Source: Rikenellaceae bacterium
Lineage (GTDB): Bacteria; Bacteroidota; Bacteroidia; Bacteroidales; Rikenellaceae
DNA: 11,289 nt
NCBI GenBank assembly: GCA_020859875.1
Contig: JAJBVJ010000276.1
Location: 1-11,289 of the forward strand
Direction of reading: 5' to 3'
Shown: piece by piece, positions 1 to 7,924 of the stretch
Position numbering within the stretch: the first letter of the stretch is position 1
Layout: the number at the start of each line of letters is the position of its first letter
The notes under the pieces: model-generated
Seen by the model: the letters and a program-made list of their open reading frames with translations, nothing else
Databases searched by the model: none
What the model was told of the DNA's origin: nothing
Translations under genes and position numbers: made by a program

Positions 1-414
1 GTAATAGGTATTGAACCCCAGGTCGGTGATGAGTATCTCCTTGTTGGTTAGGGAAAGGCGGTCTATCTTTTTCCTCAGCAGGTCGGGATGGGTAATAATC
101 TTTTCGGGGATAAGGTCGTAGCGCACCACCCGCAGGTTCTCGTCGACTATAACGTAGGGGATCCCGTTACGGCCTTCGCCGGGTATCTGGAAGAAGGGGT
201 TGTAGATCGGGGAGTTCATGGTATTTTCCATGGCGAATGTCCACATCCTCACCTCGTTCTGCTCCTTCTCGCGCAGTTTTTTGGCCATGTAGTTGGTGAA
301 GACGAGCGAAGTGGAACCAATGGCGAGCCCCAGCACGATGATAATAACCTTCCTCTGGAAGGTGAGCCTGCCGCCCCGCCCGAGCACCGATCCCAGATTT
401 AGTTTTATGACCAT
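1..414 (-). CDS. Probable sensor histidine kinase, N-terminal part (3' end outside window)
   Basis: Only the first 138 residues are present; the reading frame is still open at base 1. After a basic N-terminus there is one clear membrane helix at about residues 22-42 (VIIIVLGLAIGSTSLVFTNY), then a charged juxtamembrane stretch (KKLREKEQNE) and an extracytoplasmic-looking region containing NPFFQIPGE and PYVIVDENLRVVRYD. From memory this layout is typical of a Bacteroidetes family of membrane sensor histidine kinases, but no HisKA or ATPase domain lies inside the window, so the kinase call is inference. The ATG sits 13 bases after the stop of the S41 protease gene, so the two are probably cotranscribed. 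A nearby upstream ATG in another frame hits a stop after two codons. No Shine-Dalgarno is visible. Another single-pass envelope sensor is the main alternative. Confidence 0.6.
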   Translation of the reverse strand, partial: MVIKLNLGSVLGRGGRLTFQRKVIIIVLGLAIGSTSLVFTNYMAKKLREKEQNEVRMWTFAMENTMNSPIYNPFFQIPGEGRNGIPYVIVDENLRVVRYDLIPEKIITHPDLLRKKIDRLSLTNKEILITDLGFNTYY

Positions 415-427
415 CAGCGCATCGGTT

Positions 428-2104
428 TTATTTCCGACTGGTATCCTGTTCGGTGGTAATATATCCGTACCGTGCCGGGTCACAGAGCAGGCCGACAGCC
501 TCGGATATTTCCTCGTCGGTGAATGTAGAATGGCGGATAACACCCTGCTGGTAGTGCTGGCGCAGTATTATATCGTCTTCGAGTATCTCGGCGATCTGGT
601 CGCGGTACAGTGTAAGGTTACCCTGTTTATCGTCCTGCAAAAGGGCTGTTAGGCGCTCGATCTCACCCTCGATCCGGTCGTAATAAAGTTCCTTTTGAGC
701 CCGCTCGGTGAGGGTTTTGAGAGCCTGGGCGGTTTCGGAGCTATACTCCATCGGCTTATCGGCCATAAACTCGATAAACCACCTGTAATCCGCATCGGAA
801 AGGCGGAAGGACTCCACGTCCACCGGCTCCCGGTGACGCTTTACGTATTCGTCCGCGAAGTCGTCGAGATAACCGAGCGCGTAGGCCATCATCGTAAAGC
901 GGCTCACGTACTGCGACGAGGTTACCACGTCGGGCATGATGCCCCCGCCGTCGTAAACCCTGCGGCCGGCCGTGGTCGTATATTCGTTAATGAGCGAATC
1001 GGGAATATATGAGACGCTCCCGTCGTCGTTCCTTCGGGCGTAATCTATCGCCTGGATGCACCTTCCGCTCGGAATATAGTATTTGGCCGTGGTAACTTTC
1101 AGGTATGAGTTATAGCCCACCGGACGGGGAGATTGCACCAGGCCCTTGCCGTATGTCCTCTGCCCGAGGATCACCGCCCGGTCGAGATCCTGTAAAGCCC
1201 CCGAGACTATCTCGGCAGCGGATGCCGACCCTCCGTTTACCAGGACGACGATGGGAATTTCGGTATCTATCGGATCGCTCTCGGTGCGGAATACGGCCGT
1301 GGATTCGGGCTGCCGCCCGCGCATGCTCACCACTTCCGTTCCGCGCGGGACGAACATCGAAAGTATCTTTACGGCCTCCTGCAGAATACCCCCGCCGTTG
1401 TTGCGGTAATCGAGCACGAGCCCCTTCAGCCTCCCATCCTTGCGGAGCTCCATAAGTGCGTTGCGCATATCGCTGCTGCAATCTTCCGTAAAATCGCTGT
1501 GCCGGATATAGCCTATGCTGTCGTTGACGAATCCGTAATACGGCACCCCCGAGACGGAAATGCGCTCGCGGGTAATTTCGAGAGTTTCGGTTTTGCCGGT
1601 ATAGAATTTCTCGACGGTGACCGATACCACCGTGCCCGGGTCGCCCTTCAACAGTGAACTCACCTTTTCGGTGTCCATACCTTCGGCATCGACCCCGTCG
1701 ATAGCCAGTATCTTATCGCCGATCACTATCCCGCTGCGGTCGGCCGGAAAACCCCGGTACGGCTGGGCGAAATAGACCCAGTCGCCCTTCTGGCGGATCA
1801 GCGACCCTATGCCCCCGTACTTGCCGGTGGTCATCATCTCGAACTGCTCCATATCCTCCTCCGGAAGATACTCCGTATAGGGATCGAGCGAAGAGGTCAT
1901 CCCCTCGACGGCGTCCATAAGGAGCTTGTCCTGGTCGGGTTCGTCCACGTAAAAGAGGTTCAACTCGCGGTAGACGTCCACGAGTATCTGCATGTTCCTC
2001 CCGAGCCGGAAGTCCGAATTGGCTGCCGATATCAAAAGGATCGCCCCGACGGCGACAGTGGCCGCTATAAGCGGTTTTTTTATTTTGTCCTTGAGTTTCA
2101 TCAT
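428..2104 (-). CDS. S41 family C-terminal processing peptidase (CtpA/Prc-like)
   Basis: A 558-residue serine protease of the tail-specific/C-terminal processing family, which cleaves periplasmic or envelope proteins near their C-termini. A hydrophobic segment at about residues 11-28 is a signal peptide or anchor, placing the enzyme outside the cytoplasmic membrane. A PDZ domain covers about residues 90-175 (KYGGIGSLI, then GDKILAIDG). The S41 core follows at about 190-395. The catalytic pair is visible: Ser295 in GGSASAAEI and Lys320 in GQRTYGKGLVQ, 25 residues apart, with Gln324 four further on, the spacing known in CtpB-type enzymes. A C-terminal helical extension of roughly 150 residues is common in Bacteroidetes homologues. 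The start is the first of two adjacent ATG codons. It lies 8 bases after the 158-residue membrane protein gene and 13 bases before the putative sensor kinase. Native substrates cannot be told from sequence. Confidence 0.93.
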   Translation of the reverse strand: MMKLKDKIKKPLIAATVAVGAILLISAANSDFRLGRNMQILVDVYRELNLFYVDEPDQDKLLMDAVEGMTSSLDPYTEYLPEEDMEQFEMMTTGKYGGIGSLIRQKGDWVYFAQPYRGFPADRSGIVIGDKILAIDGVDAEGMDTEKVSSLLKGDPGTVVSVTVEKFYTGKTETLEITRERISVSGVPYYGFVNDSIGYIRHSDFTEDCSSDMRNALMELRKDGRLKGLVLDYRNNGGGILQEAVKILSMFVPRGTEVVSMRGRQPESTAVFRTESDPIDTEIPIVVLVNGGSASAAEIVSGALQDLDRAVILGQRTYGKGLVQSPRPVGYNSYLKVTTAKYYIPSGRCIQAIDYARRNDDGSVSYIPDSLINEYTTTAGRRVYDGGGIMPDVVTSSQYVSRFTMMAYALGYLDDFADEYVKRHREPVDVESFRLSDADYRWFIEFMADKPMEYSSETAQALKTLTERAQKELYYDRIEGEIERLTALLQDDKQGNLTLYRDQIAEILEDDIILRQHYQQGVIRHSTFTDEEISEAVGLLCDPARYGYITTEQDTSRK

Positions 2105-2112
2105 CTAATTTT

Positions 2113-2589
2113 TTACTCTCCGGAATTGTCCAATACACTGCGGAGCCGGGCCTCGAGGCGATATATATCCCGTTTCATCCCCTCGAGCCAGATAACACCG
2201 CCGGAGCCCGTTACGGTCACCGTATCGTCGAACTGCGAGGCGATCCTGCGGGAGAGTTTCGAGCTGTGGAAGGTCATCGTATCTTCGCTTTCGCGGGCGG
2301 TAACGAACCCGTAGGCCTGCATCACCTCCTTGATCCTGGGCCTGTCCGCATGGATGTCCCCTTCGATTCTCACCTGGGTGAACGATACCTTCGGGTAGAT
2401 TCCGGCCAAAATTACCAGAATCCCCGCCAGCACCATCCCGTTACGGGAGAGGAAAATCGTATGGAAGGCGTTGCCGTGGGTCGTCTCCAGCAACCCGGCT
2501 GCGGCCATAACGGCAAAAACGATACCCAGCAGCACTACCATGCGAAGGATATACCTCAACGAGCGTATAATGTATTTTCCGGTGTTCAT
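2113..2589 (-). CDS. Unrecognised two-helix membrane protein, 158 aa
   Basis: I do not recognise this family. The protein has a basic N-terminus, two predicted membrane helices at about residues 17-34 and 51-65, and then a soluble domain of about 90 residues with mixed alpha/beta character. Notable stretches in that domain are YPKVSFTQVRIEGDI, KEVMQAYGF and a C-terminal helix MKRDIYRLEARLRSVL. Basic residues before helix 1 suggest that the N-terminus and the C-terminal domain both face the cytoplasm. There are no cysteines and no obvious catalytic motif. It lies 5 bases after ispH and 8 bases before the S41 protease gene, so it is almost certainly cotranslated with them. Its conserved-looking composition and packed context support a real gene. 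A role linked to the protease or to the envelope is only guilt by association. Confidence 0.85.
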   Translation of the reverse strand: MNTGKYIIRSLRYILRMVVLLGIVFAVMAAAGLLETTHGNAFHTIFLSRNGMVLAGILVILAGIYPKVSFTQVRIEGDIHADRPRIKEVMQAYGFVTARESEDTMTFHSSKLSRRIASQFDDTVTVTGSGGVIWLEGMKRDIYRLEARLRSVLDNSGE

Positions 2590-2594
2590 CTATT

Positions 2595-3473
2595 TTATGG
2601 GTGTTGGTTACAATTCATATCGCCGCGGATCGCCCGGGCCACCTTCTCCATGAGCCAGCGCGGAGTGGAAGTCGCTCCGCATATCCCGACCGTCGAGACC
2701 CCCTCGAACCATTCGTCCCGCAGGTCTTCGACATCCTCCACCAGATAAGTCCGGGGATTCGATTCGAGGCATACCCCGTAAAGCACCCGGCCGTTAGAGC
2801 TTTTGCGTCCGCTGACGAACACCACCGCATCGAACCGGCGGGAAAATTCCCCCAGGTGCGGCTCGCGGTTCGCCACCTGGCGGCAGATGGTATCGTGAAC
2901 CGTTACCTCTGCGGGATCGAGGGCTCGGGCAAATATCTCCTCCTTGATCTTCTCGAAAAGCGCGAGGCTCTGCGTCGTCTGAGATAGCAGGTAAACAGGT
3001 TTTTTGAAATCCACCGCCTCCAGGTCGGCCACCTTTTCCACCACGGTAACATCCCCGTCGGCCTGGCCGGTGAGCCCGACCACCTCCGCATGGCCTTTTT
3101 TACCAAGTATCACCACCTGCCCCCCCCGCTCCTTCATGCGTGCATGGGCCTTCCTTACTATCTTCTGGAGCCTTGCCACAACGGGGCACGTTGCATCTAT
3201 AATGTTCAATCCCCGGCTGCGGGCCGTCTTGTAGACCGAGGGGGGTTCGCCGTGGGCGCGGATCAGCACCGTCGCTCCACACCCGACTCCGTCCAGCAAC
3301 TCGTGCCGCAGAGGTTCCAGCCCCAGCGCACCGAGCCTTTGCACCTCCACTTTATTATGTACGATGTCGCCCAACGAATAGACCTTGCCCCGGGTGAGCG
3401 CTTTCTCCGCGGCGTCGATTGCCTGCACCACCCCGAAACAAAATCCCGAAGCAGGGTCGATAACCACCTCCAT
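2595..3473 (-). CDS. ispH: 4-hydroxy-3-methylbut-2-enyl diphosphate reductase (IspH/LytB)
   Basis: Last enzyme of the MEP pathway: it reductively dehydroxylates HMBPP to IPP and DMAPP using a [4Fe-4S] cluster in the cytoplasm. Starting at the ATG of MEVVIDP gives 292 residues, and the three cluster cysteines then fall at Cys12 (GFCFGV), Cys96 (DATCPVV) and Cys197 (HDTIC), exactly the E. coli IspH numbering. Substrate-site residues also line up: His74 in RAHGE, the GHAE motif at 127-130, Ser225/Asn227 in SSN, and Ser269 in GATST. An in-frame TTG ten codons upstream (to 3503) has a GGAG four bases before it, but the family alignment favours the ATG. The gene follows cmk by 41 bases, a cmk-ispH neighbourhood seen in many bacteria, and precedes the unknown membrane protein by 5 bases. 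Confidence 0.97.
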   Translation of the reverse strand: MEVVIDPASGFCFGVVQAIDAAEKALTRGKVYSLGDIVHNKVEVQRLGALGLEPLRHELLDGVGCGATVLIRAHGEPPSVYKTARSRGLNIIDATCPVVARLQKIVRKAHARMKERGGQVVILGKKGHAEVVGLTGQADGDVTVVEKVADLEAVDFKKPVYLLSQTTQSLALFEKIKEEIFARALDPAEVTVHDTICRQVANREPHLGEFSRRFDAVVFVSGRKSSNGRVLYGVCLESNPRTYLVEDVEDLRDEWFEGVSTVGICGATSTPRWLMEKVARAIRGDMNCNQHP

Positions 3474-3514
3474 ACCTTTACGGCTGTTCTTACTTAACGG
3501 CAATCGGCTCCGGT

Positions 3515-4216
3515 TTAGTTTATCCCTTTTTTTAATATCTCCATTACCCAGTCCATCTGCTCGGCGAGCGTCATGCGGCTATTGTCCAAAACGATCGCAT
3601 CGTCCGCCTTGCGCAGGGGGGACACCTCCCGGGACTGGTCGGCCTCGTCCCTCTCGCGGATATTCCGCTCGATTTCCTCCAGCGAGACCTCCATTCCCTT
3701 GGCTGTGAGTTCCTCGTAACGCCTGCGGGCCCTTACCGCCGGGTCGGCCGTAAGGAATATCTTTAGCTCGGCATCGGGGAAAACCACCGTGCCGATGTCC
3801 CTCCCGTCCATCACGATCCCCCGGCCGCGCCCCATCTGCTGCTGCAGTGCCACCAGCTTCGCTCTCACCTCGGGAACGCTGCTGACGGCACTCACCAGGT
3901 TGCTCACCTCGATGGTGCGTATCTTTCCCTCGGCATACTGGCCGTTGACATATATGTCGCTCGCCCCACGCGAGGGGTTGAAGCGGAATACTATCTCTAT
4001 ATCGTCGAGCATCCCCACGAGCTTATCCTCGTCCAGAATGCCTCCACGTATCGCCCCGTTCTCGAGGGCGTACAGTGTGACGGCCCTGTACATCGCACCC
4101 GTATCTATGAAAATGTAACCCAGCCGGGAGGCTATCTCCCTGGCGAACGTGCTCTTTCCCCCCGACGAGAACCCGTCTATCGCAATTATTATCTTCTTAT
4201 CAGAGCAAGACTCCAT
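3515..4216 (-). CDS. cmk: Cytidylate (CMP/dCMP) kinase
   Basis: Transfers phosphate from ATP to CMP or dCMP, making CDP/dCDP for RNA, DNA and phospholipid precursors in the cytoplasm. The 233-residue protein has the family layout: P-loop GFSSGGKST at residues 15-23, the nucleotide-binding DTGAMYRAVT at 38-47, an NMP-binding region at about 60-125 (IYVNGQYAEGKIR and the following helix), and the core motif MDGRDIGTVVFPDAELK at about 136-152. The LID-like arginine-rich segment is RARRRYEEL at 162-170, and REVSPLRKADDAIVLD at about 196-211 is the conserved C-terminal block. The ATG lies inside the end of the upstream exporter gene (17-base overlap, different frame), which suggests translational coupling. 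ispH follows in the same direction. Confidence 0.97.
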   Translation of the reverse strand: MESCSDKKIIIAIDGFSSGGKSTFAREIASRLGYIFIDTGAMYRAVTLYALENGAIRGGILDEDKLVGMLDDIEIVFRFNPSRGASDIYVNGQYAEGKIRTIEVSNLVSAVSSVPEVRAKLVALQQQMGRGRGIVMDGRDIGTVVFPDAELKIFLTADPAVRARRRYEELTAKGMEVSLEEIERNIRERDEADQSREVSPLRKADDAIVLDNSRMTLAEQMDWVMEILKKGIN

Positions 4217-4856
4217 TTATGGGTGTATTAACGAACATTAAAAGTACCGTAGCCGCCCCCAGCAGGACTATCAGCGCTCCCGATATGCGGTTGATCCAGA
4301 GCAGGTGGCGCGGACGGAAACGCTTGCGGAAAATATTGACCACGAAGGTCAGGGCGAACCACCAGGTGGCGGCCCCGCAAAATACCCCGGCTATCATCAG
4401 CAGCCCCTTTCCCATCCCGAGCGTCGCCTCACTGAAACCGAATGTGGCGAAAAGGGCGATAAATATCAGTATGAAGGCCGGGTTTGCCAGCGTCACCAGA
4501 AACAGGGAGATAAAATCCTGCCAGAGGTTCGTCCTTCCCGCCCTGTTGCGCCGAATTTGCACCACGGGATTGAGCTGGAAAATATATACCCCCACGAGCA
4601 TCACGCACAGCCCTCCCACTACTTTTATCAGGGTCATATTCTCCTGAATGAAGGAGAGCACGAATGCGAGAGAGAAGAAGGCTATCGCCGCGAAAATACT
4701 GTCGGCGGCGGCGGCCCCCAGCCCCGAAACGAAACCCGAACGGTGGTTTTTGCTGAGTGTCCTCTGCACACACAACACACCCACCGGCCCCAACGGGATC
4801 GATGCTACCAGCCCAATAAAGAGCCCCCTTACGAACAATGAAAACAAGACGCCCAC
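4200..4856 (-). CDS. LysE/RhtB family exporter
   Basis: A 218-residue integral membrane protein resembling the LysE/RhtB superfamily of amino-acid and small-molecule exporters. About six helices can be drawn, at residues 8-30, 45-70, 76-95, 115-137, 150-175 and 190-209. Family-like features are the N-terminal SIPLGPVGVL motif at 19-28, GFVSGLGAAAADSIFA in helix 2, and the NPAFILIF motif at about 125-132 in helix 4. The loop at 100-113 is strongly basic, as expected for a cytoplasmic loop. The start codon is GTG; no better ATG lies upstream in frame. It is the first gene of the minus-strand operon and overlaps cmk by 17 bases. The exported substrate cannot be read from the sequence; amino acids are the usual cargo of the family. 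Confidence 0.85.
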   Translation of the reverse strand: MGVLFSLFVRGLFIGLVASIPLGPVGVLCVQRTLSKNHRSGFVSGLGAAAADSIFAAIAFFSLAFVLSFIQENMTLIKVVGGLCVMLVGVYIFQLNPVVQIRRNRAGRTNLWQDFISLFLVTLANPAFILIFIALFATFGFSEATLGMGKGLLMIAGVFCGAATWWFALTFVVNIFRKRFRPRHLLWINRISGALIVLLGAATVLLMFVNTPINGVLL

Positions 4857-4888
4857 ACTTCGGTCGGTTCGGTGTACCGTTGAAAAGA

Positions 4889-4896
4889 CAAAATTA
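4889..4896 (-). promoter_or_regulatory. Putative -7 promoter element for the exporter-cmk-ispH-protease operon
   Basis: The minus strand reads TAATTTTG here, an exact match to the Bacteroidetes TAnnTTTG -7 element. Transcription would start near 4884, giving a leader of about 28 bases before the GTG at 4856. No convincing -33 TTTG is found at the usual distance upstream. It lies only 11 bases from the -7 element of the divergent lnt promoter. Confidence 0.55.
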
Positions 4897-4907
4897 ATAA
4901 ATATATC

Positions 4908-4915
4908 TATCTTTG
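4908..4915 (+). promoter_or_regulatory. Putative -7 promoter element for lnt
   Basis: TATCTTTG matches the Bacteroidetes TAnnTTTG consensus exactly. The predicted start at about 4920 leaves a leader of about 23 bases before the ATG at 4943. This argues against the in-frame TTG at 4913, which lies within the promoter itself. The nearest upstream TTG (4880-4882) is 25 bases away, longer than the usual spacing, so the -33 element is weak or absent. Confidence 0.6.
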
Positions 4916-4942
4916 CATCCGGCCGATATTCATTACAGGAAG

Positions 4943-6547
4943 ATGACTTTTACCCTTTCTCCCGGAAGCGCTAAAATAAGGTTGATATATACACTGGCGG
5001 CGGCGGCGCTGCTGTCCGTACCGTGGCTCGGAGTATCGGGGATCACCCTCCCGGTGGCCCTTGTTCCGCTGCTGGCCCTGAGCGAAAGCTACCCCGCAGG
5101 ACGCAGCGGGTTCCGCAGATTTATGGGCTGGACGACACTGGCGGTCTCGCTGTGGGCCGGCGTAACGACATGGTGGATATGGTATGCGACCTGGCTGGGC
5201 CCCGTGCTGTCGGTGATAATCATGGTAGTACTGTTCGGCGGAATATTTACAGCCTACCATTGGGTAAGCAAGCGGGTGCCCCGGACGATCGCCTACATTT
5301 TCCTCATATCGGGGTGGATCTCCCTCGAGTTGCTTTACACAAACGGCGAAGTCTCCTTCCCGTGGTTGACCCTGGGCAACGGCTTTGCAAACGATATACC
5401 CTTCATCCAGTGGTACGACACTACGGGTGTATTCGGCGGTTCGCTGTGGGTGCTGGTGACCAACATCCTGTTTTTCGAAGCCCTGAGGCTTAAAAAAAGG
5501 GCGCCGGCCATTGCCGCTGCGGTGATCCTGATCGTTCCGGTGGCGGTCTCGCTGGTCAAATACGCGACCTACCAAGAGTCGGGAAGCCCGGTGAAATTCA
5601 CCGCCGTACAGCCCGATATCGACCCCTACTACGAGAAATTCATCATACCACAGGATAAACAGACCGAAATCCTGCTCGAACTCGCTTCCCGTGCTCCCGC
5701 CAACGCAGACTACGTCATATTCCCCGAGACGGCAATCCACGACGACATTTGGGAGAACGACATCGAATCCAACAGGACAATAAAGGCCTTCCGCGAATTT
5801 ATCGACACGAATTATCCCTCGACTCAGTTTATCGTCGGGGCCTCGACCCGTAAATTCTACGGCCCCGGGGATGAAATTTCCAAAACCGCACGCACGGCAT
5901 CGGGCGGTGGAAGGGATTTCAAGTATGACTACTATAATACGGTGATCGCCCTCGAGACGGGCCGTCCCGCAGAGCTTTACCACAAATCGCGGCTTGTGGT
6001 GGGGGTCGAAAAAATGCCTTACTACAATATCGTCAAGCATCTGGAATTTCTGATCGTCGACCTGGGAGGTACCACCGGCCAGCTCGGGGTGGACGACCGG
6101 CGCAAGGTCTTCACCTCCGGCAAGGGAATCCGAACCGGGGCTGCCGTATGCTGGGAAGGGGTTTTCGGCGAATATTACGGGGGTTTCGTGCGTGAGGGGG
6201 CCCAGGTGATGGCGATAATCAGCAACGACGGCTGGTGGGAAGATACCCAGGGCTACCGGCAGCTTTTCCGCCTCTCGCAGCTGCGTGCGATCGAAACCCG
6301 CCGGGCCATCGCCCGAAGCGCCAATACGGGAATCTCGGGATTTATCACCCAGCGCGGGGATGCCTTCGACAAAGTGGGCTGGGACATCCGGGCGACCGTT
6401 TCGGGTGAGATACTGACCAACGAAAAGATCACCTTCTATACCCGCTACGGGGACTATATCGCCCGTATCTCGGTATTTGTTTTCATCCTTTGCATACTGT
6501 ATATAATCGCATACAGGATCAAAAAGCGCGACCATTTCGCGGTGTGA
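4943..6547 (+). CDS. lnt: Apolipoprotein N-acyltransferase
   Basis: Adds the third, amide-linked acyl chain to the N-terminal cysteine of lipoproteins in the inner membrane, the last maturation step before outer-membrane sorting. From the ATG at 4943 the protein has 534 residues, close to the usual size. Residues about 13-205 form several membrane helices; the nitrilase-like CN_hydrolase domain occupies about 218-500; a final helix lies at about 508-526. The catalytic triad is recognisable: Glu262 in IFPETAI, Lys348 in YHKSRLV and Cys403 in VCWEGVFGEY. The motif around the cysteine is CWE rather than the commoner CYE. A TTG ten codons upstream would also be in frame but falls in the promoter. 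A weak AGGAAG abuts the ATG. folC follows within 21 bases. Confidence 0.95.
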   Translation: MTFTLSPGSAKIRLIYTLAAAALLSVPWLGVSGITLPVALVPLLALSESYPAGRSGFRRFMGWTTLAVSLWAGVTTWWIWYATWLGPVLSVIIMVVLFGGIFTAYHWVSKRVPRTIAYIFLISGWISLELLYTNGEVSFPWLTLGNGFANDIPFIQWYDTTGVFGGSLWVLVTNILFFEALRLKKRAPAIAAAVILIVPVAVSLVKYATYQESGSPVKFTAVQPDIDPYYEKFIIPQDKQTEILLELASRAPANADYVIFPETAIHDDIWENDIESNRTIKAFREFIDTNYPSTQFIVGASTRKFYGPGDEISKTARTASGGGRDFKYDYYNTVIALETGRPAELYHKSRLVVGVEKMPYYNIVKHLEFLIVDLGGTTGQLGVDDRRKVFTSGKGIRTGAAVCWEGVFGEYYGGFVREGAQVMAIISNDGWWEDTQGYRQLFRLSQLRAIETRRAIARSANTGISGFITQRGDAFDKVGWDIRATVSGEILTNEKITFYTRYGDYIARISVFVFILCILYIIAYRIKKRDHFAV

Positions 6548-6568
6548 TAATTGCATGGCGCTCCTTGC

Positions 6569-7882
6569 ATGGACTATAAACAAACCCTCGACAAGCTCTA
6601 TACTATGCTTCCCGACTTCCAGCGGGTGGGTGCCGGTGCATATAAACCGGGGCTGGAGCGTATAGCGGAGTTCGTAGCTGAACTGGGTGCCCCCCAGGAC
6701 AAATACAAAATCATCCATGTAGCCGGAACGAACGGCAAAGGTTCCGTATCACATATGCTCTCATCCATACTCACCGCCGCGGGTTGCCGCACGGGACTCT
6801 ATACTTCCCCCCACCTGCGCGATTTCAGAGAGCGCATCCGCATCGACGGGGAGATGATCCCCGAGGACGATGTGGTGGAATTCGCCCGGGGAAATATGCC
6901 GGCGATGGAAAATCTCGGGCTCTCTTTCTTCGAGGCCACGGCGGCAATGGCCTTCCGATACTTTGCGGACAACGGGGTCGATTTCGCCGTTATCGAAACA
7001 GGGCTCGGGGGAAGACTCGATGCGACGAATATAGTACGGCCCGTACTTGGCATAGTGACAAATATCGGGCTGGATCATACCAACCTTTTGGGCGACACGC
7101 TCCGCCAAATCGCACAGGAAAAGGCGGGGATAATAAAAGAGGGCGTCCCCGTGGTTATCGGGGAGCGGGACGAAGATACCGAACCGGTATTTCGGCGTGC
7201 AGCCCGGGAAAAAGGCAGCGAAATTATCTTCGCCCAGGACTTTTTCCGTTTTGTCGGCTCCGACCGGCCCGACGGGCAGGAATATGACCGGGACACTCAG
7301 GCGGTCTATAATATCGAGAACCTGAAAACGGGAACCGTGCACCGTTACCGGTGTGACCTTGCGGGAATATACCAGAGAAGGAATATCGTCACCGTGCTCG
7401 GGGCCGTGGAAGAACTCCGGCGCCAGGGGATTGCGATACCGGAAGAGGCCCTCTTCGAAGGGCTCGCCACAGCGGCCTTCTCGACCGGCCTTCGCGGACG
7501 GTGGCAGATACTCCACCGCTCGCCCCTGGTGGTCTGCGATACGGGCCACAATGCCCACGGCATCGAGCAGGTGGTACGGCAAATATCCGCACAAAAATAT
7601 GAGAGGTTGTATATGGTGATCGGGTTCGTGAAGGATAAGGAGCTCGGCTCTATCCTTCCCCTGCTTCCCAAAGAGGCCTATTACCTCTTCACGAGCCCCG
7701 GCATCGGCAGGGCCCTTCCGGCCGATGTCCTGGCGCGCGAGGCACATCTCCACGGACTGGGCGGGGAGGTGTGCCCCGAAGTTGTCCGCGCGGTCGAAAA
7801 GGCGAAGCGCATGGCCACAGCGCGGGATATGGTATTTGTCGGAGGCAGCACCTTCACCGTAGCGGAGCTCGACGGGCTCTAA
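6569..7882 (+). CDS. folC: Bifunctional dihydrofolate synthase / folylpolyglutamate synthase
   Basis: A Mur-ligase-family enzyme that adds glutamate to dihydropteroate and extends the polyglutamate tail of folates, using ATP in the cytoplasm. The 437-residue product shows P-loop GTNGKGS at 53-59, TGLYTSPHL at about 75-83, ETGLGGRLDATN at 143-154, and NIGLDHTNLLGDTL followed by QEKAGIIK at 165-190, which carries the lysine expected to be carbamylated. The C-terminal domain begins near residue 300 and includes the CDTGHNAHG block at 323-331. The ATG at 6569 is chosen because MDYKQTL begins like the family; an in-frame TTG lies six codons upstream and an out-of-frame ATG 14 bases upstream. The gene follows lnt by 21 bases with no terminator between them, so they are likely cotranscribed. 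Confidence 0.96.
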   Translation: MDYKQTLDKLYTMLPDFQRVGAGAYKPGLERIAEFVAELGAPQDKYKIIHVAGTNGKGSVSHMLSSILTAAGCRTGLYTSPHLRDFRERIRIDGEMIPEDDVVEFARGNMPAMENLGLSFFEATAAMAFRYFADNGVDFAVIETGLGGRLDATNIVRPVLGIVTNIGLDHTNLLGDTLRQIAQEKAGIIKEGVPVVIGERDEDTEPVFRRAAREKGSEIIFAQDFFRFVGSDRPDGQEYDRDTQAVYNIENLKTGTVHRYRCDLAGIYQRRNIVTVLGAVEELRRQGIAIPEEALFEGLATAAFSTGLRGRWQILHRSPLVVCDTGHNAHGIEQVVRQISAQKYERLYMVIGFVKDKELGSILPLLPKEAYYLFTSPGIGRALPADVLAREAHLHGLGGEVCPEVVRAVEKAKRMATARDMVFVGGSTFTVAELDGL

Positions 7883-7910
7883 AATCCCGCTTTTTCTGTG
7901 ATATAATTTG

Positions 7911-7918
7911 TAACTTTG
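7911..7918 (+). promoter_or_regulatory. Putative -7 promoter element for ruvB
   Basis: TAACTTTG is an exact TAnnTTTG match, located in the 42-base gap between folC and ruvB. Its last base is only six bases before the ATG at 7925, so transcription would start at or within a few bases of the start codon. A T-run at 7891-7895 is the only upstream candidate for a -33 element and is weak. Confidence 0.5.
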
Positions 7919-7924
7919 CCTGTG

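Noticed and set aside
3474..3503. TTG start adding ten residues to IspH
   Set aside because: Starting at the ATG places Cys12, Cys96 and Cys197 at the E. coli positions. The extra residues match nothing in the family, although a GGAG precedes the TTG.
4913..4942. TTG start adding ten residues to Lnt
   Set aside because: The TTG is part of the TATCTTTG promoter element, so it would not be on the mRNA.
4907..6718. A 603-codon open frame on the minus strand opposite lnt
   Set aside because: It lies entirely antisense to a gene with an intact catalytic triad, runs through the divergent promoter, and its translation shows no recognisable domain. Long antisense frames are expected from this codon usage.
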